Below are positions 27,278 to 36,117 of a stretch of DNA of 64,000 bases, one piece after another. The stretch lies in the NCBI RefSeq assembly GCF_000222485.1, contig NC_015914.1, positions 4,508,001 through 4,572,000 of the forward strand, written 5' to 3'. A program made the translations under genes and the position numbers. The stretch comes from Cyclobacterium marinum DSM 745. GTDB taxonomy: Bacteria; Bacteroidota; Bacteroidia; Cytophagales; Cyclobacteriaceae. Within the stretch, counting starts at the first letter, position 1. Every line of letters starts with the position of its first letter. The notes beneath the pieces were generated by a model, which saw only the letters and a program-made list of their open reading frames with translations, did not search any database and was not told the origin of the DNA.

Positions 27278-28886
27278 CATCACCGAAGGGGCGATGACGG
27301 TCAACCAAAATAATCGAATGAACTACAATTGGCAAAATCTTTTAACATATGAGAAGGCCTTTGAGGGACATGAATTCTCTATCATGTTAGGCAATGAATA
27401 TTTCAAGGATAATTATTATTTTACAAGCGCACAAAGAAGGGGGTTCAATAATGACTTAGTACCGTACCTTAGTGGAGGACAAAACATCTTCCAAGCCAGT
27501 GACAACGCCACAGAGAGGGTTTTGATTTCCTATTTTTCAAGAGTAACCTACAATTATAAAGGGAAATATTTAGCATCTGCAAGTTATAGGAGAGATGGAT
27601 CATCCCGTTTTGGCCCAAATAAAAAGTGGGGCTCGTTTCCAAGTTTGTCTTTGGGTTGGATAATGTCAGATGAAATTTTCATGAATAGCATCGAGCCTGT
27701 GAGTCATTTTAAATGGAGAGCAAGCTATGGTTTTACAGGGAACGATCAGTTTGCTGATTATAGATGGATAGGTTCCATGGCACAAGGGCGGATGGCATTA
27801 GGCAACAGTCTAGGGGCTTCTTATTATCCTTCAGATTTTAGCAATCCGGATCTTGAATGGGAAAGGACCCGACAAGTGAATATGGGATTGGATTTGGGAC
27901 TTTTTGAGGGGAGGTTTTCTTTAGAAGCCGATTATTACATTTCCAAATCTGACGGGCTATTGCTAGATGTACCCGTACCATCAGTAACAGGGTTCACAAA
28001 TGTTTTTAGGAATATTGGAAAACTAGAAAACAAAGGTTTAGAATTAAATTTAAGTTCTCATAATTTGACTGGTGAGTTTTCTTGGACTACTCAATTGAAT
28101 TTTTCCAGAAACCGAAATAAAGTAGTGGAACTTGGGGAGGACGATGCTCCTATGATTTATAATGCAGGTTTTGGAATGCAATCTATCAATAAAGTAGGTC
28201 ATCCGGTTTATAACTTTTATGGTTACCAATATGATGGGGTATACATGACCCAAGAAGAAGCGGATTCTGATCCAGCGAGATATGAATCTGCCATGGCAGG
28301 GGATGGAAAATATGCGGATGTCAATGGCGACGATGTTCTCAATTCTGATGATAGAACCATCATCGGAAATTACGCGCCGGATTTTACTTGGGGAGTTACA
28401 AATAACTTTAGTTATAAAGGCTTTGACCTTAGTTTTTTGTTTCAGGGAGTTCAGGGAAGTGAAGTTTTTGATAACAATATTCACCGATCTATGCAATACC
28501 ATGAGGGCAGGAATTATTACCATGAGATGGTGGACAGGTGGCGGTCGGAGGAAGACCCAGGGGATGGTTATCATTATAAATTGACGGTGGATCTTGATGG
28601 CTTAGAAAGAACGGCATCTAGCTATTGGATAGTGGACGGGTCTTATTTGAGATTAAAAAGCCTCACCTTCGGCTACACATTCCAGCCGGAACTCTTGCAA
28701 AGGATGAAGTTGGGTTCTTTAAGGGTTTACTTCAATGGAATGAATATGTTGACGGTGAAACAAAGCCCAATATTTGATCCGGAGAATTTTAATGGTGGTG
28801 CGGCAGAAGCTCAAAGAAGAGGTGTGGCTCATTCTCCCTACCCATCTGCTAAAATTTATACTTTGGGAGTAAACGTTGGCTTTTAA
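27273..28886 (+). pseudogene. SusC gene, 3' half, after the insertion
   Basis: The remaining 536 or so codons of the interrupted susC, reading NYITEGAMTVNQNNRMNYNW and then the C-terminal barrel (SASYRRDGSSRFGPNKKWGSF, LGWIMSDEIF, YADVNGDDVLNSDDRTIIGN, LRVYFNGMNMLTVKQSP, final LGVNVGF). An open frame extends back to 27099 inside the insertion, but that portion is element sequence, not susC. No other stop or frameshift appears in this half, so the insertion seems to be the only break in the barrel. The intact susD follows after 27 bp. Confidence 0.9.
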
Positions 28887-28913
28887 TTCACTTATACCAA
28901 ATCCTTAGAAATC

Positions 28914-30371
28914 ATGAAAAATAAAATTATATACATCCTTTCATTTCTTGTTTTGGGTTCTTATTCCTGTAATGAGGACGAATTGGACCTTTATCCAAAG
29001 ACACAAATAACTGAAGGTAATTTTTATCAAAATGAGGAACAGTTAGTTTTAGCTGTGAATGATATTTACAGACAATTGGGTAGAATATACAATGCTCAAG
29101 GAATAGCAGACTTGTATGGAGAACTTCGTTCAGACAATACTTATATCGAATTTACTGGTGGTTCAACTACATTTTCTGAAGAGATAACAGATTATTATAT
29201 CAGGACCAACAATGGACTTATTGAAAATGCCTGGGAAACTTGTTACAATGCCATTTTTATTTGCAACAATGCGATTTACCAATTGGATAATGCTGATGTT
29301 GCATTTACTGATCCGGACCTGAAGGAAAGGCTCAAAGCAGAAGCTACTTTGGTTCGTTCTTTGATATTCTTTAATATGGTAAGGGTTTGGGGAGGCATAC
29401 CTTTACCTTTAAAACCATTGAAACCGGAAGAAGGATACGAGTATCTTAGAGAAAGCAAAGAAGTAGTTTACCAGCAGATAATTAGTGATTTGAAATATGC
29501 TAAAACTAATCTACCGGAAAGTTATTCGGGGAATGATGTAGGACGGGTTACTAAGTTTGGCGCTTCAGCAATCCTCGCCAAAGTATACCTAACCTTAGGT
29601 GAAAATCAGAATGCTTCCATTGAATTAAAAGAAATTATTGAGAGTGAGAGGTTTTCTTTAGATGCCAATGATGATGGAAACATCAATGCTGACGACTATG
29701 AATACTTATTTCTTCCTGATACTAAAAATTCTAAAGCATCCCTTTTGGAAGCTCAATATCTTGGGGGTGAAAATTCAGTTAACAGCAATCATCAATCTCA
29801 ATACACTCCTTTCCATTGGGCTTTTCATCTGCCAGGTATGAATGAAACCTTTAGAGGGAATGGGATGAATACCCCTACCCAAAATTTGGCTGATGAATTT
29901 GAGGCCGATGATGTGCTAAGAAAAAATATATCTATATATCCTGGATACCTTAATTTAGATACTGACCAGTTTATTGAGTATCCTTTTACCATGAAATTTT
30001 ATGATCCTAATTGGAGGTATCCTGGTCAAAATTTTGAAATTATTAGGTATGCAGATGTTTTATTAATGTATTCAGAAGTAACTAATGATCCATCCTACTT
30101 AAACATGGTTCGAGCTAGGGTGGGGTTACCAGGATTTGGCCAAGAAGGGTACCCTGAAAAATACAATACACTAACATTGGCAATTGAACATGAGAGAAGG
30201 GTAGAATTGTGTTTCGAATTTCATCGATTTTTTGATTTGGTCAGGACAGGTAGGGCCGTAGAAGTTTTACAATCGAATGGATTTGATATTAATCAAGACA
30301 AATTATTGTTCCCAATTCCTTTACGAGCGATTGATGTCAATAATAACATTACCCAAAATCCCGGTTATTAA
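28914..30371 (+). CDS. SusD/RagB-family surface lipoprotein (partner SusC is disrupted)
   Basis: A 485-residue SusD with lipobox SYSC (Cys19). Landmarks: LDLYPKTQITEGNFYQNEEQ, LKAEATLVRSLIFFNMVRVW, GRVTKFGASAILAKVYLTLG and the C-terminal EHERRVELCFEFHRFFDLVR plus LLFPIPLRAIDVNNNITQNP. It is 27 bp behind the interrupted susC. The coding frame is intact, but transcription from a susC promoter would have to cross the insertion sequence, so expression and use are doubtful. Confidence 0.93.
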   Translation: MKNKIIYILSFLVLGSYSCNEDELDLYPKTQITEGNFYQNEEQLVLAVNDIYRQLGRIYNAQGIADLYGELRSDNTYIEFTGGSTTFSEEITDYYIRTNNGLIENAWETCYNAIFICNNAIYQLDNADVAFTDPDLKERLKAEATLVRSLIFFNMVRVWGGIPLPLKPLKPEEGYEYLRESKEVVYQQIISDLKYAKTNLPESYSGNDVGRVTKFGASAILAKVYLTLGENQNASIELKEIIESERFSLDANDDGNINADDYEYLFLPDTKNSKASLLEAQYLGGENSVNSNHQSQYTPFHWAFHLPGMNETFRGNGMNTPTQNLADEFEADDVLRKNISIYPGYLNLDTDQFIEYPFTMKFYDPNWRYPGQNFEIIRYADVLLMYSEVTNDPSYLNMVRARVGLPGFGQEGYPEKYNTLTLAIEHERRVELCFEFHRFFDLVRTGRAVEVLQSNGFDINQDKLLFPIPLRAIDVNNNITQNPGY

Positions 30372-30401
30372 ACCCGAATTATGTAAAAGGATTCGTGATG
30401 A

Positions 30402-30537
30402 ATGTTGCACTCGCAAGAAAATTAGGTTGTTTATTGATTTTCCATAGCACCGGTATGGTGAAACTGAAAGCAGCAACAAAGTGGCTGATTTTGAAGGGAT
30501 TTCAGCACGTAAAAGATTGCCTACTTCATAATTCGGG
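30402..30537 (+). repeat. Dispersed coding-derived fragment, copy 1
   Basis: About 135 bp similar to 48748-48882 (long blocks such as TCAGCACG, GCTGATTTTGAA and TCGCAAGAAAAT shared) and, more distantly, to the minus strand of 35156-35290. One frame reads ESSNKVADFEGISARKRL then a stop; the same peptide pattern appears in the other copies, so the source was a protein gene. It lies in the 497-bp spacer after susD, which has no other gene. Confidence 0.55.
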
Positions 30538-30823
30538 AATAAATCACAATCCTTGATAGTTGGCTCTCTGAAATAGTATGCCTAGATTGAGGTTAAATAT
30601 AATTGAAATTTACCACTCAACTGTTAGCGATACGAAACATTAATTCTAATTATTAAAATATTAAGAATTGTTGAAAACAGCTTTAAAAATTATTTTTCTG
30701 AGATGATGAGAAATATTATGGAATACGACCAGTTGAATAGTAAATAATTTAAATAATCGTTTTATTTAATGAAAACAATCATTTAATCGACCCTAATTTA
30801 AGTTTTATACACAATATTGTTAT

Positions 30824-30849
30824 TTTAGAGGGATAAAAATACCTCTAAA
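30824..30849. promoter_or_regulatory. Inverted repeat ahead of the D-aminoacylase-like gene
   Basis: TTTAGAGG (30824-30831) and CCTCTAAA (30842-30849) are perfect 8-bp arms with a 10-bp spacer, ending 20 bp before the ATG at 30869. It may be an operator or a leader hairpin. Confidence 0.3.
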
Positions 30850-30868
30850 CAGTTCAAAGCCAAATCTT

Positions 30869-32548
30869 ATGAAAGCACTTCTTATAGGCATGTTTGTCCT
30901 CTTTCTTATATACGGTTGCAGACCTGCCCAAACTTTTGATGTGCTAATAAAAAATGGACAAATCGTGGATGGTTCCGGCAATGCTGCTTTTACCGGTGAT
31001 GTAGGAATAGTGGCTGATTCCATTGCGGCTATTGGTGATTTGACTGGAGCCCATGGAGCGATTGAAATCGATGCCTCCGGTTTAGTTGTAGCCCCAGGTT
31101 TTATTAATATGCTAAGTTGGGCTGTTGATGCTTTAATAGAAGATGGTAAATCTCAAAGTGATATCAAGCAAGGGGTAACCTTGGAAGTTTTCGGGGAGGG
31201 AAGCTCAATGGGCCCCTTAAATGAGGAAATGAAGAAGGATAAAAAAGATAGTCAGGGTGATATCAAATATCCAATCAACTGGACTACTTTAGGTGAGTAC
31301 CTTGAGGCTCTTGTTAAGAAAGGAGTTTCCACCAATGTGGCTTCATTCGTTGGGGCAACAACCCTTAGGGTTCATACGGTTGGGTACGAAAACCGTGCCC
31401 CTAGTGAGGAAGAGCTTGAACAAATGAAAGCTTTGGTTAGGCAAGCCATGGAAGAAGGTGCAATGGGGGTAGGGTCCTCTTTAATTTATGCTCCGGCTTT
31501 TTATTCGAGAACAGAGGAGTTAATTGCACTTTGTCAAGTAGCAGCTGAATATGATGGTATGTACATCTCTCACTTGCGAAGTGAAGGGAATCAATTGTTG
31601 GAAAGTCTAGATGAGTTGATCAGGATTGCTGATGAGGCCAATATTAGGGCTGAGGTTTACCACCTGAAAATGGCCGGTAAAAACAATTGGGATAAATTAG
31701 ATGCAGTGGTTTCAAAGATTGATTCCGCTAGGAAAGCCGGCCTTACTATCACCACAAATATGTATACCTATACTGCCGGGGCCACTGGGCTAGATGCTTC
31801 CATGCCACCTTGGGTTCAAGAAGGTGGCTATGATAAATGGGCCGAACGATTAACGGATCCAAAAATCAGAGACAAATTAAAGATTGAGATGGTTACTCCA
31901 ACCAATGAGTGGGAGAGTTTGATGATGGGTGTAGCATCTTATGATGATATGCTTTTGATTGGTTTTAAAAACGATTCATTGAAGTACCTGACGGGTAAAT
32001 CACTGGCTGAAGTAGCGGCCATGCGCAATACATCTCCTATAGAAACGGCCATGGACTTGGTTGTTCAGGATGGAAGCAGGGTGGGAACGGTTTATTTTAT
32101 GATGTCTGAAGAAAATGTCAAAAAGAAAATAGCGCTGCCCTACATGAGCTTTGGCTCAGATGCGGCTTCATATGCTCCTGAAGGGGTTTTCCTTAAATCA
32201 AGAAGTCACCCTAGAGCTTTTGGGAATTTTGCACGACTCCTTGGGAAGTATGTGCGTGATGAAAAGATCATTTCCTTGGAGGAAGCCGTTTATAAGCTTA
32301 CAACATTGCCGGCTACCAATTTGAAAATCAAAAAAAGGGGAGCTTTAAAAGAAGGGTATTTTGCTGACCTTGCCATTTTTGATCCCAATAAAATACAAGA
32401 TCATGCGACCTATGATAAGCCCATGCAATATGCTACAGGAATGGTGCACGTTTTAGTTAATGGGATCCCTGTACTTAAAGAGGGTGAGCATACCGGGGCC
32501 TTGCCGGGGCAAGTAATTAGAGGTCCCGGTTATAAGTCTACAGATTAA
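30869..32548 (+). CDS. D-aminoacylase-like amidohydrolase lipoprotein, non-canonical metal site
   Basis: A 559-residue lipoprotein (lipobox IYGC, Cys17) of the amidohydrolase superfamily, N-acyl-D-amino-acid deacylase group. It has the N-terminal beta-sandwich (FDVLIKNGQIVDGSGN), barrel landmarks YISHLRSEG, EVYHLKMAG and SFGSDAASYAP (the expected His, His, Asp), and a returning beta-sandwich (GALKEGYFADLAIFDPNKI). The usual HxH after VAPGFI is replaced by NMLSW (79-84), and the expected metal-binding Cys in the GNCG position is Glu110 (FGEGSSMGP). A one-metal enzyme is plausible. It is followed 17 bp later by a DUF1961 gene, probably in one operon. Substrate unknown. Confidence 0.82.
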   Translation: MKALLIGMFVLFLIYGCRPAQTFDVLIKNGQIVDGSGNAAFTGDVGIVADSIAAIGDLTGAHGAIEIDASGLVVAPGFINMLSWAVDALIEDGKSQSDIKQGVTLEVFGEGSSMGPLNEEMKKDKKDSQGDIKYPINWTTLGEYLEALVKKGVSTNVASFVGATTLRVHTVGYENRAPSEEELEQMKALVRQAMEEGAMGVGSSLIYAPAFYSRTEELIALCQVAAEYDGMYISHLRSEGNQLLESLDELIRIADEANIRAEVYHLKMAGKNNWDKLDAVVSKIDSARKAGLTITTNMYTYTAGATGLDASMPPWVQEGGYDKWAERLTDPKIRDKLKIEMVTPTNEWESLMMGVASYDDMLLIGFKNDSLKYLTGKSLAEVAAMRNTSPIETAMDLVVQDGSRVGTVYFMMSEENVKKKIALPYMSFGSDAASYAPEGVFLKSRSHPRAFGNFARLLGKYVRDEKIISLEEAVYKLTTLPATNLKIKKRGALKEGYFADLAIFDPNKIQDHATYDKPMQYATGMVHVLVNGIPVLKEGEHTGALPGQVIRGPGYKSTD

Positions 32549-32564
32549 TTTATTCAAGTAATCA

Positions 32565-33359
32565 ATGAAGTTCAGCCAACCATCTTTATTCATCATTTTT
32601 TCTATCCTATCTATATTTGGGTGTAAATCCAAAGAAACAATAAAAGATTCATGGACCAAATCCGAAATATTATTTGAAGATTCAGGAATTGAAAATTGGG
32701 AGAATAAATGGATGTTAGATGGGCTAAAGGCAAAGGTAGTCAACAGCAATAAGGGAATGGAACTTCTGGCAGGACCTGAACAAGGTGAGAATGCCCACCA
32801 CACAGTGTTGTGGACAAAACCATCCTTTGAAGGGAATATTTGCATTGAATACGATTATACCAGAACGGATACTGCTTCTAACTTTGTTAATATCCTTTAC
32901 TTTCATGCGACTGGAAAAGGGGATAAGGACTTTCCTAAAGATATTTCGTTGTGGAATGATAAAAGAAAAGTACCCTCCATGAGTACTTATTTTAATAATA
33001 TGAATACTTACCATATAAGTTATGCAGCATTTGGTGGCAAGGAAGATTCTCTTGAAAATGATTATATACGTTTGCGTAGATACCACCCTAAAATGGATGG
33101 TTTAACAGGAACTGATGTACCGGAAGATTATTTCAATACTGGCCTTTTTAAACCAAATGTAACCTACCACATACAGGTTTTTAAATTTGACGATACCATT
33201 GAAATGCATATCCAAAACAAAATGGATACTTCAGACTTATTGATTTGTAAATGGGATGCTTCTATATTCCCCCTATATAATGCCGGTAGAATTGGCTTAA
33301 GACATATGTATACCAGAAGTGCAAGGTATAAGGATTTTAAAGTATGGAGGCTTTTATAA
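32565..33359 (+). CDS. DUF1961 (YesU-like) lipoprotein
   Basis: A 264-residue lipoprotein (lipobox IFGC, Cys20). The beta-sandwich body matches DUF1961/YesU-type carbohydrate-binding or hydrolase-like proteins: FEDSGIENWENKWMLDGLKA, AHHTVLWTKPSFEGNICIEY, FNTGLFKPNVTYHIQVFKF and AGRIGLRHMYTRSARYKDFK. It starts 17 bp after the deacylase-like gene. Members of the family occur in polysaccharide-degradation clusters; no catalytic assignment is certain. Confidence 0.8.
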   Translation: MKFSQPSLFIIFSILSIFGCKSKETIKDSWTKSEILFEDSGIENWENKWMLDGLKAKVVNSNKGMELLAGPEQGENAHHTVLWTKPSFEGNICIEYDYTRTDTASNFVNILYFHATGKGDKDFPKDISLWNDKRKVPSMSTYFNNMNTYHISYAAFGGKEDSLENDYIRLRRYHPKMDGLTGTDVPEDYFNTGLFKPNVTYHIQVFKFDDTIEMHIQNKMDTSDLLICKWDASIFPLYNAGRIGLRHMYTRSARYKDFKVWRLL

Positions 33360-33478
33360 ATTATATTAGTCGTAAATTCTGTTTTTTTAAGCCCTTTAAC
33401 ATCAAATCCAAAAAGAAATGATTCAAAATAAAGCATTGCTATCTTCCCTTAAAAAAAAATAGCGTCTTAATTATAATT

Positions 33479-34945
33479 ATGACACTTCTATTATTCCTTT
33501 GGAATGCTTCGTTTAACGTAAATGCTCAACAACCCAATATCTTGTTAATCATTTCCGATGACCTAAATACCAATATTGGGCCCTATATGAATACCGATAA
33601 ACATACGCCTTATCTAGATCGACTTGCATCAGAAGGAGTAAGTTTTTCTAGAATTTATAGTCAATTTCCCTTATGTGGTCCCTCCAGAGCTTCCTTTATG
33701 AGCGGTTTGTACCCTGAAACCAACGGTGTTTTGCGCAATAATGATCAGTTGGGTAGTTACAGGAAAGAAACTCCGGCTTTGGCTAATCACCCCTCAATGG
33801 CGGGATTTTTCAAAGAAAGAGGATATTATACCGCCAGAATATCTAAGATTTTTCATATGGGAGTGCCTGGTGGAATAGAAAGGGGAGCTGTGGGTGGAGA
33901 TGATCCTGATTCTTGGGATTATGCTTATAATGTACTTGGTCCGGAAACTTTAAGTCAGGGAAAATTGGAACTACTATCCCCAAAAAATCTTCATTATGGT
34001 TCAAATTTCGCGCAAATGGTTATTCCTGACAGTTTAGAAGGAACTCAAACTGATTATATGGCAGCTAGTCAGGCTATAGCTGTGTTGGAAAATCGCGCCG
34101 GAAAAATTCCCTCGGGTGGAACCAATAAGCAAAGGGATAAAAAGGATGCGCCGTTTTTCTTAGCAGTGGGGTTTGTTAGGCCACATGTACCCTTAATCGC
34201 ACCTGAAAAAAGTTTCGCTCCATATTCTATAGAGAAGGTAAACCTCCCCACAGTTAAAATTGGTCAAAATGTACCTCCCCAAGCCTTGAAGAGGCAAAAT
34301 GATAAAGTATGGGGTATGGATGAACTTCAGCAGCGCAAAACCATTCGTGCTTATATGGCAAGTGTCAGGTTTATGGATGAACAGGTAGGAAGGTTGTTAA
34401 AAGCATTGGATAGATTAGACCTAAGAAAAGAAACGATTGTGATCTTTATGTCAGACCATGGTTATAATCTTGGTGAACATGATTGTTGGTCAAAATCCAG
34501 CCTTTGGGAAGGTAGTGTTCGGGTTCCGGTGATTATTTCAGTGCCCGGGAACGATTTCGAAGGGAATTACGGTAGTAATACCAAAAGTATTTCAGAACTA
34601 TTGGATATATATCCAACACTAGTGGATCTTGCAGGCATGTCTCCTGAGAAACCATCCATACTACAAGGGAAAAGTTTGCTGTCTTTGTTAAAAGGCGAAA
34701 GTAGGGGTAGGGAAGGTAATTATGCGTATACCATTTACAATGATGGAGCCAGTTTGCGAACCAACAGATGGAGATACAATCGTTGGGGGAAAGATGCGAA
34801 AGGAAACAATGAGGAGTTATATGATCACCTCAATGACCCGGAAGAGAATATCAATTTGGTAGGGGAAGAAAGTTATGAAAAAGTTTTAGGGGAAATGAGG
34901 AATAAATTAGATCAATCAAGAGATTTGGCCAGTTCAGGTTTATAA
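33479..34945 (+). CDS. Type I sulfatase, iduronate-2-sulfatase-like
   Basis: A 488-residue sulfatase. The formylglycine signature is CGPSRASFMSG with Cys66, and other active-site features are ISDDLNTN (metal), SKIFHMG, RPHVPL and MSDHGYNLGEHDCWSKSS. It resembles the iduronate-sulfatase group acting on sulfated glycans. The ATG at 33479 gives a short hydrophobic leader without basic residues (MTLLLFLWNASFNVNA). An upstream ATG at 33418 would supply a proper signal peptide but is one base out of frame across an A9 run (33451-33459). No sulfatase-maturating enzyme lies in the window. Confidence 0.9.
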   Translation: MTLLLFLWNASFNVNAQQPNILLIISDDLNTNIGPYMNTDKHTPYLDRLASEGVSFSRIYSQFPLCGPSRASFMSGLYPETNGVLRNNDQLGSYRKETPALANHPSMAGFFKERGYYTARISKIFHMGVPGGIERGAVGGDDPDSWDYAYNVLGPETLSQGKLELLSPKNLHYGSNFAQMVIPDSLEGTQTDYMAASQAIAVLENRAGKIPSGGTNKQRDKKDAPFFLAVGFVRPHVPLIAPEKSFAPYSIEKVNLPTVKIGQNVPPQALKRQNDKVWGMDELQQRKTIRAYMASVRFMDEQVGRLLKALDRLDLRKETIVIFMSDHGYNLGEHDCWSKSSLWEGSVRVPVIISVPGNDFEGNYGSNTKSISELLDIYPTLVDLAGMSPEKPSILQGKSLLSLLKGESRGREGNYAYTIYNDGASLRTNRWRYNRWGKDAKGNNEELYDHLNDPEENINLVGEESYEKVLGEMRNKLDQSRDLASSGL

Positions 34946-35155
34946 AAACCCCATAAAATTAAAAACAATTTTCAGCGCCGGCTAATTGTAATTTTTTAAT
35001 ACTTAATAAGATGCTTACAAGGCTCGAAAATCACTTAATTTAAAATATTTGATTTATTATATCTATAAATATTATTTGGTGTAGAATTAATAAATCTAAA
35101 TGCATATCATAGGCGAGGTATAGTGGGGTATCCAACCTTCAACTGATAGGCTTTT

Positions 35156-35290
35156 TTAGCCCTTATTTTTGCAGAACCTGAGATATTCAAAAGCCAATCT
35201 TTTCCGTTCTGAATTCATTTGAAAATCCACCAATTTGTTGCTGTTTTCAACACTGCCTTTCAGCAGACTAGTGCACCTTTGCGATGTCAT
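35156..35290 (-). repeat. Dispersed coding-derived fragment, copy 3
   Basis: Minus-strand frame of 44 codons (MTSQRCTSLLKGSVENSNK...). It contains ENSNKLVDFQMNSERKRLAF, matching ESSNKVADFE.ISARKRL of the copies at 30402 and 48748. It sits in the 574-bp spacer 34946-35519, which otherwise shows only the promoter box below. It is likely the decayed end of a repeated gene family. Confidence 0.4.
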
Positions 35291-35444
35291 CATTCAATCT
35301 CCAAACATATTGATTTCCTTTTGATTACGTCATGAATTATGAATCCTAACACATGATTAAAGTTAAACGTAAAATTTAAGAAATTGACAAATTATATCAT
35401 AATGAAACATGACTTTGATCATGGTTTTCACTAAGATTGCAGTT

Positions 35445-35452
35445 TACCTTTG
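35445..35452 (+). promoter_or_regulatory. Probable -7 box (TACCTTTG) for the YceI operon
   Basis: Exact TAnnTTTG match 67 bp before the YceI-family start at 35520. The -33 element is not obvious. It would drive the three-gene unit 35520-37951. Confidence 0.45.
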
Positions 35453-35519
35453 ACCTATCCAAACAACCAAATTACATTGTTTCAAAAGGGTATTTTCAAT
35501 TAAGCTAAACCAAACCGAT

Positions 35520-36098
35520 ATGTACAAAAATTTAAAATTGACCTTATTTTTCATACTTGTACTTTTCCTCTCGCGTAGTGTTCAGGTTATTGCACAGCAA
35601 ACCTATGAGGTGGCCCCCAATCCTGAAATGAAGGTATCCGGTACCTCTACACTTCATGACTGGGACATGATATCCAAAGAGGCTACAGGGACTGCTTCAA
35701 TTAGACGCTCAGCTGGAAAAGTGACAGCCATTCAATCGGTCGAAGTCTCTATGAAGGTAAAATCTCTCAAAAGTGGAAAAAGTCAGATGGATAAAAATGC
35801 TTACAACGCGCTAAAAGAAGAGGAGTATCCGGAAATTACGTTTTCTATGCTAGAAGCCCACCAAAATGGTGGGAATGATTGGAAGGTATCCGGCAGACTT
35901 CAACTTGCCGGAGAAACGAAATCAATTCCATTTTCAATTAAAATCGCACCGGAAGGTGAAAATATCATATTGTCCGGTCTTGCTGACATCAAATTGACAG
36001 ATTTTAATGTGACACCACCCACTGCTGTTTTTGGTACGATCAAAACAGGGGACGAGATGACGATCCATATCAATATGAAACTAAATCCAATTAATTAA
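35520..36098 (+). CDS. YceI-family periplasmic lipid-binding protein
   Basis: A 192-residue exported protein (signal about 1-25, ending VIAQQ). The body is a YceI lipocalin-like barrel: VSGTSTLHDWDMISKEATG, MKVKSLKSGKSQMDKNAYNALKEEEYPEITF, and VSGRLQLAGETKSIPFSI. YceI proteins bind polyisoprenoid or other long-chain lipids. It is the first gene of a compact operon with a beta-barrel (19 bp later) and a second YceI-like gene. Confidence 0.9.
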   Translation: MYKNLKLTLFFILVLFLSRSVQVIAQQTYEVAPNPEMKVSGTSTLHDWDMISKEATGTASIRRSAGKVTAIQSVEVSMKVKSLKSGKSQMDKNAYNALKEEEYPEITFSMLEAHQNGGNDWKVSGRLQLAGETKSIPFSIKIAPEGENIILSGLADIKLTDFNVTPPTAVFGTIKTGDEMTIHINMKLNPIN

Positions 36099-36117
36099 CA
36101 TATTAATTTTTGCTATC

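Noticed and set aside
28050..28574. A 174-codon minus-strand frame in the second half of the broken susC
   Set aside because: Antisense shadow with low-complexity Ile/Arg content and no motif.
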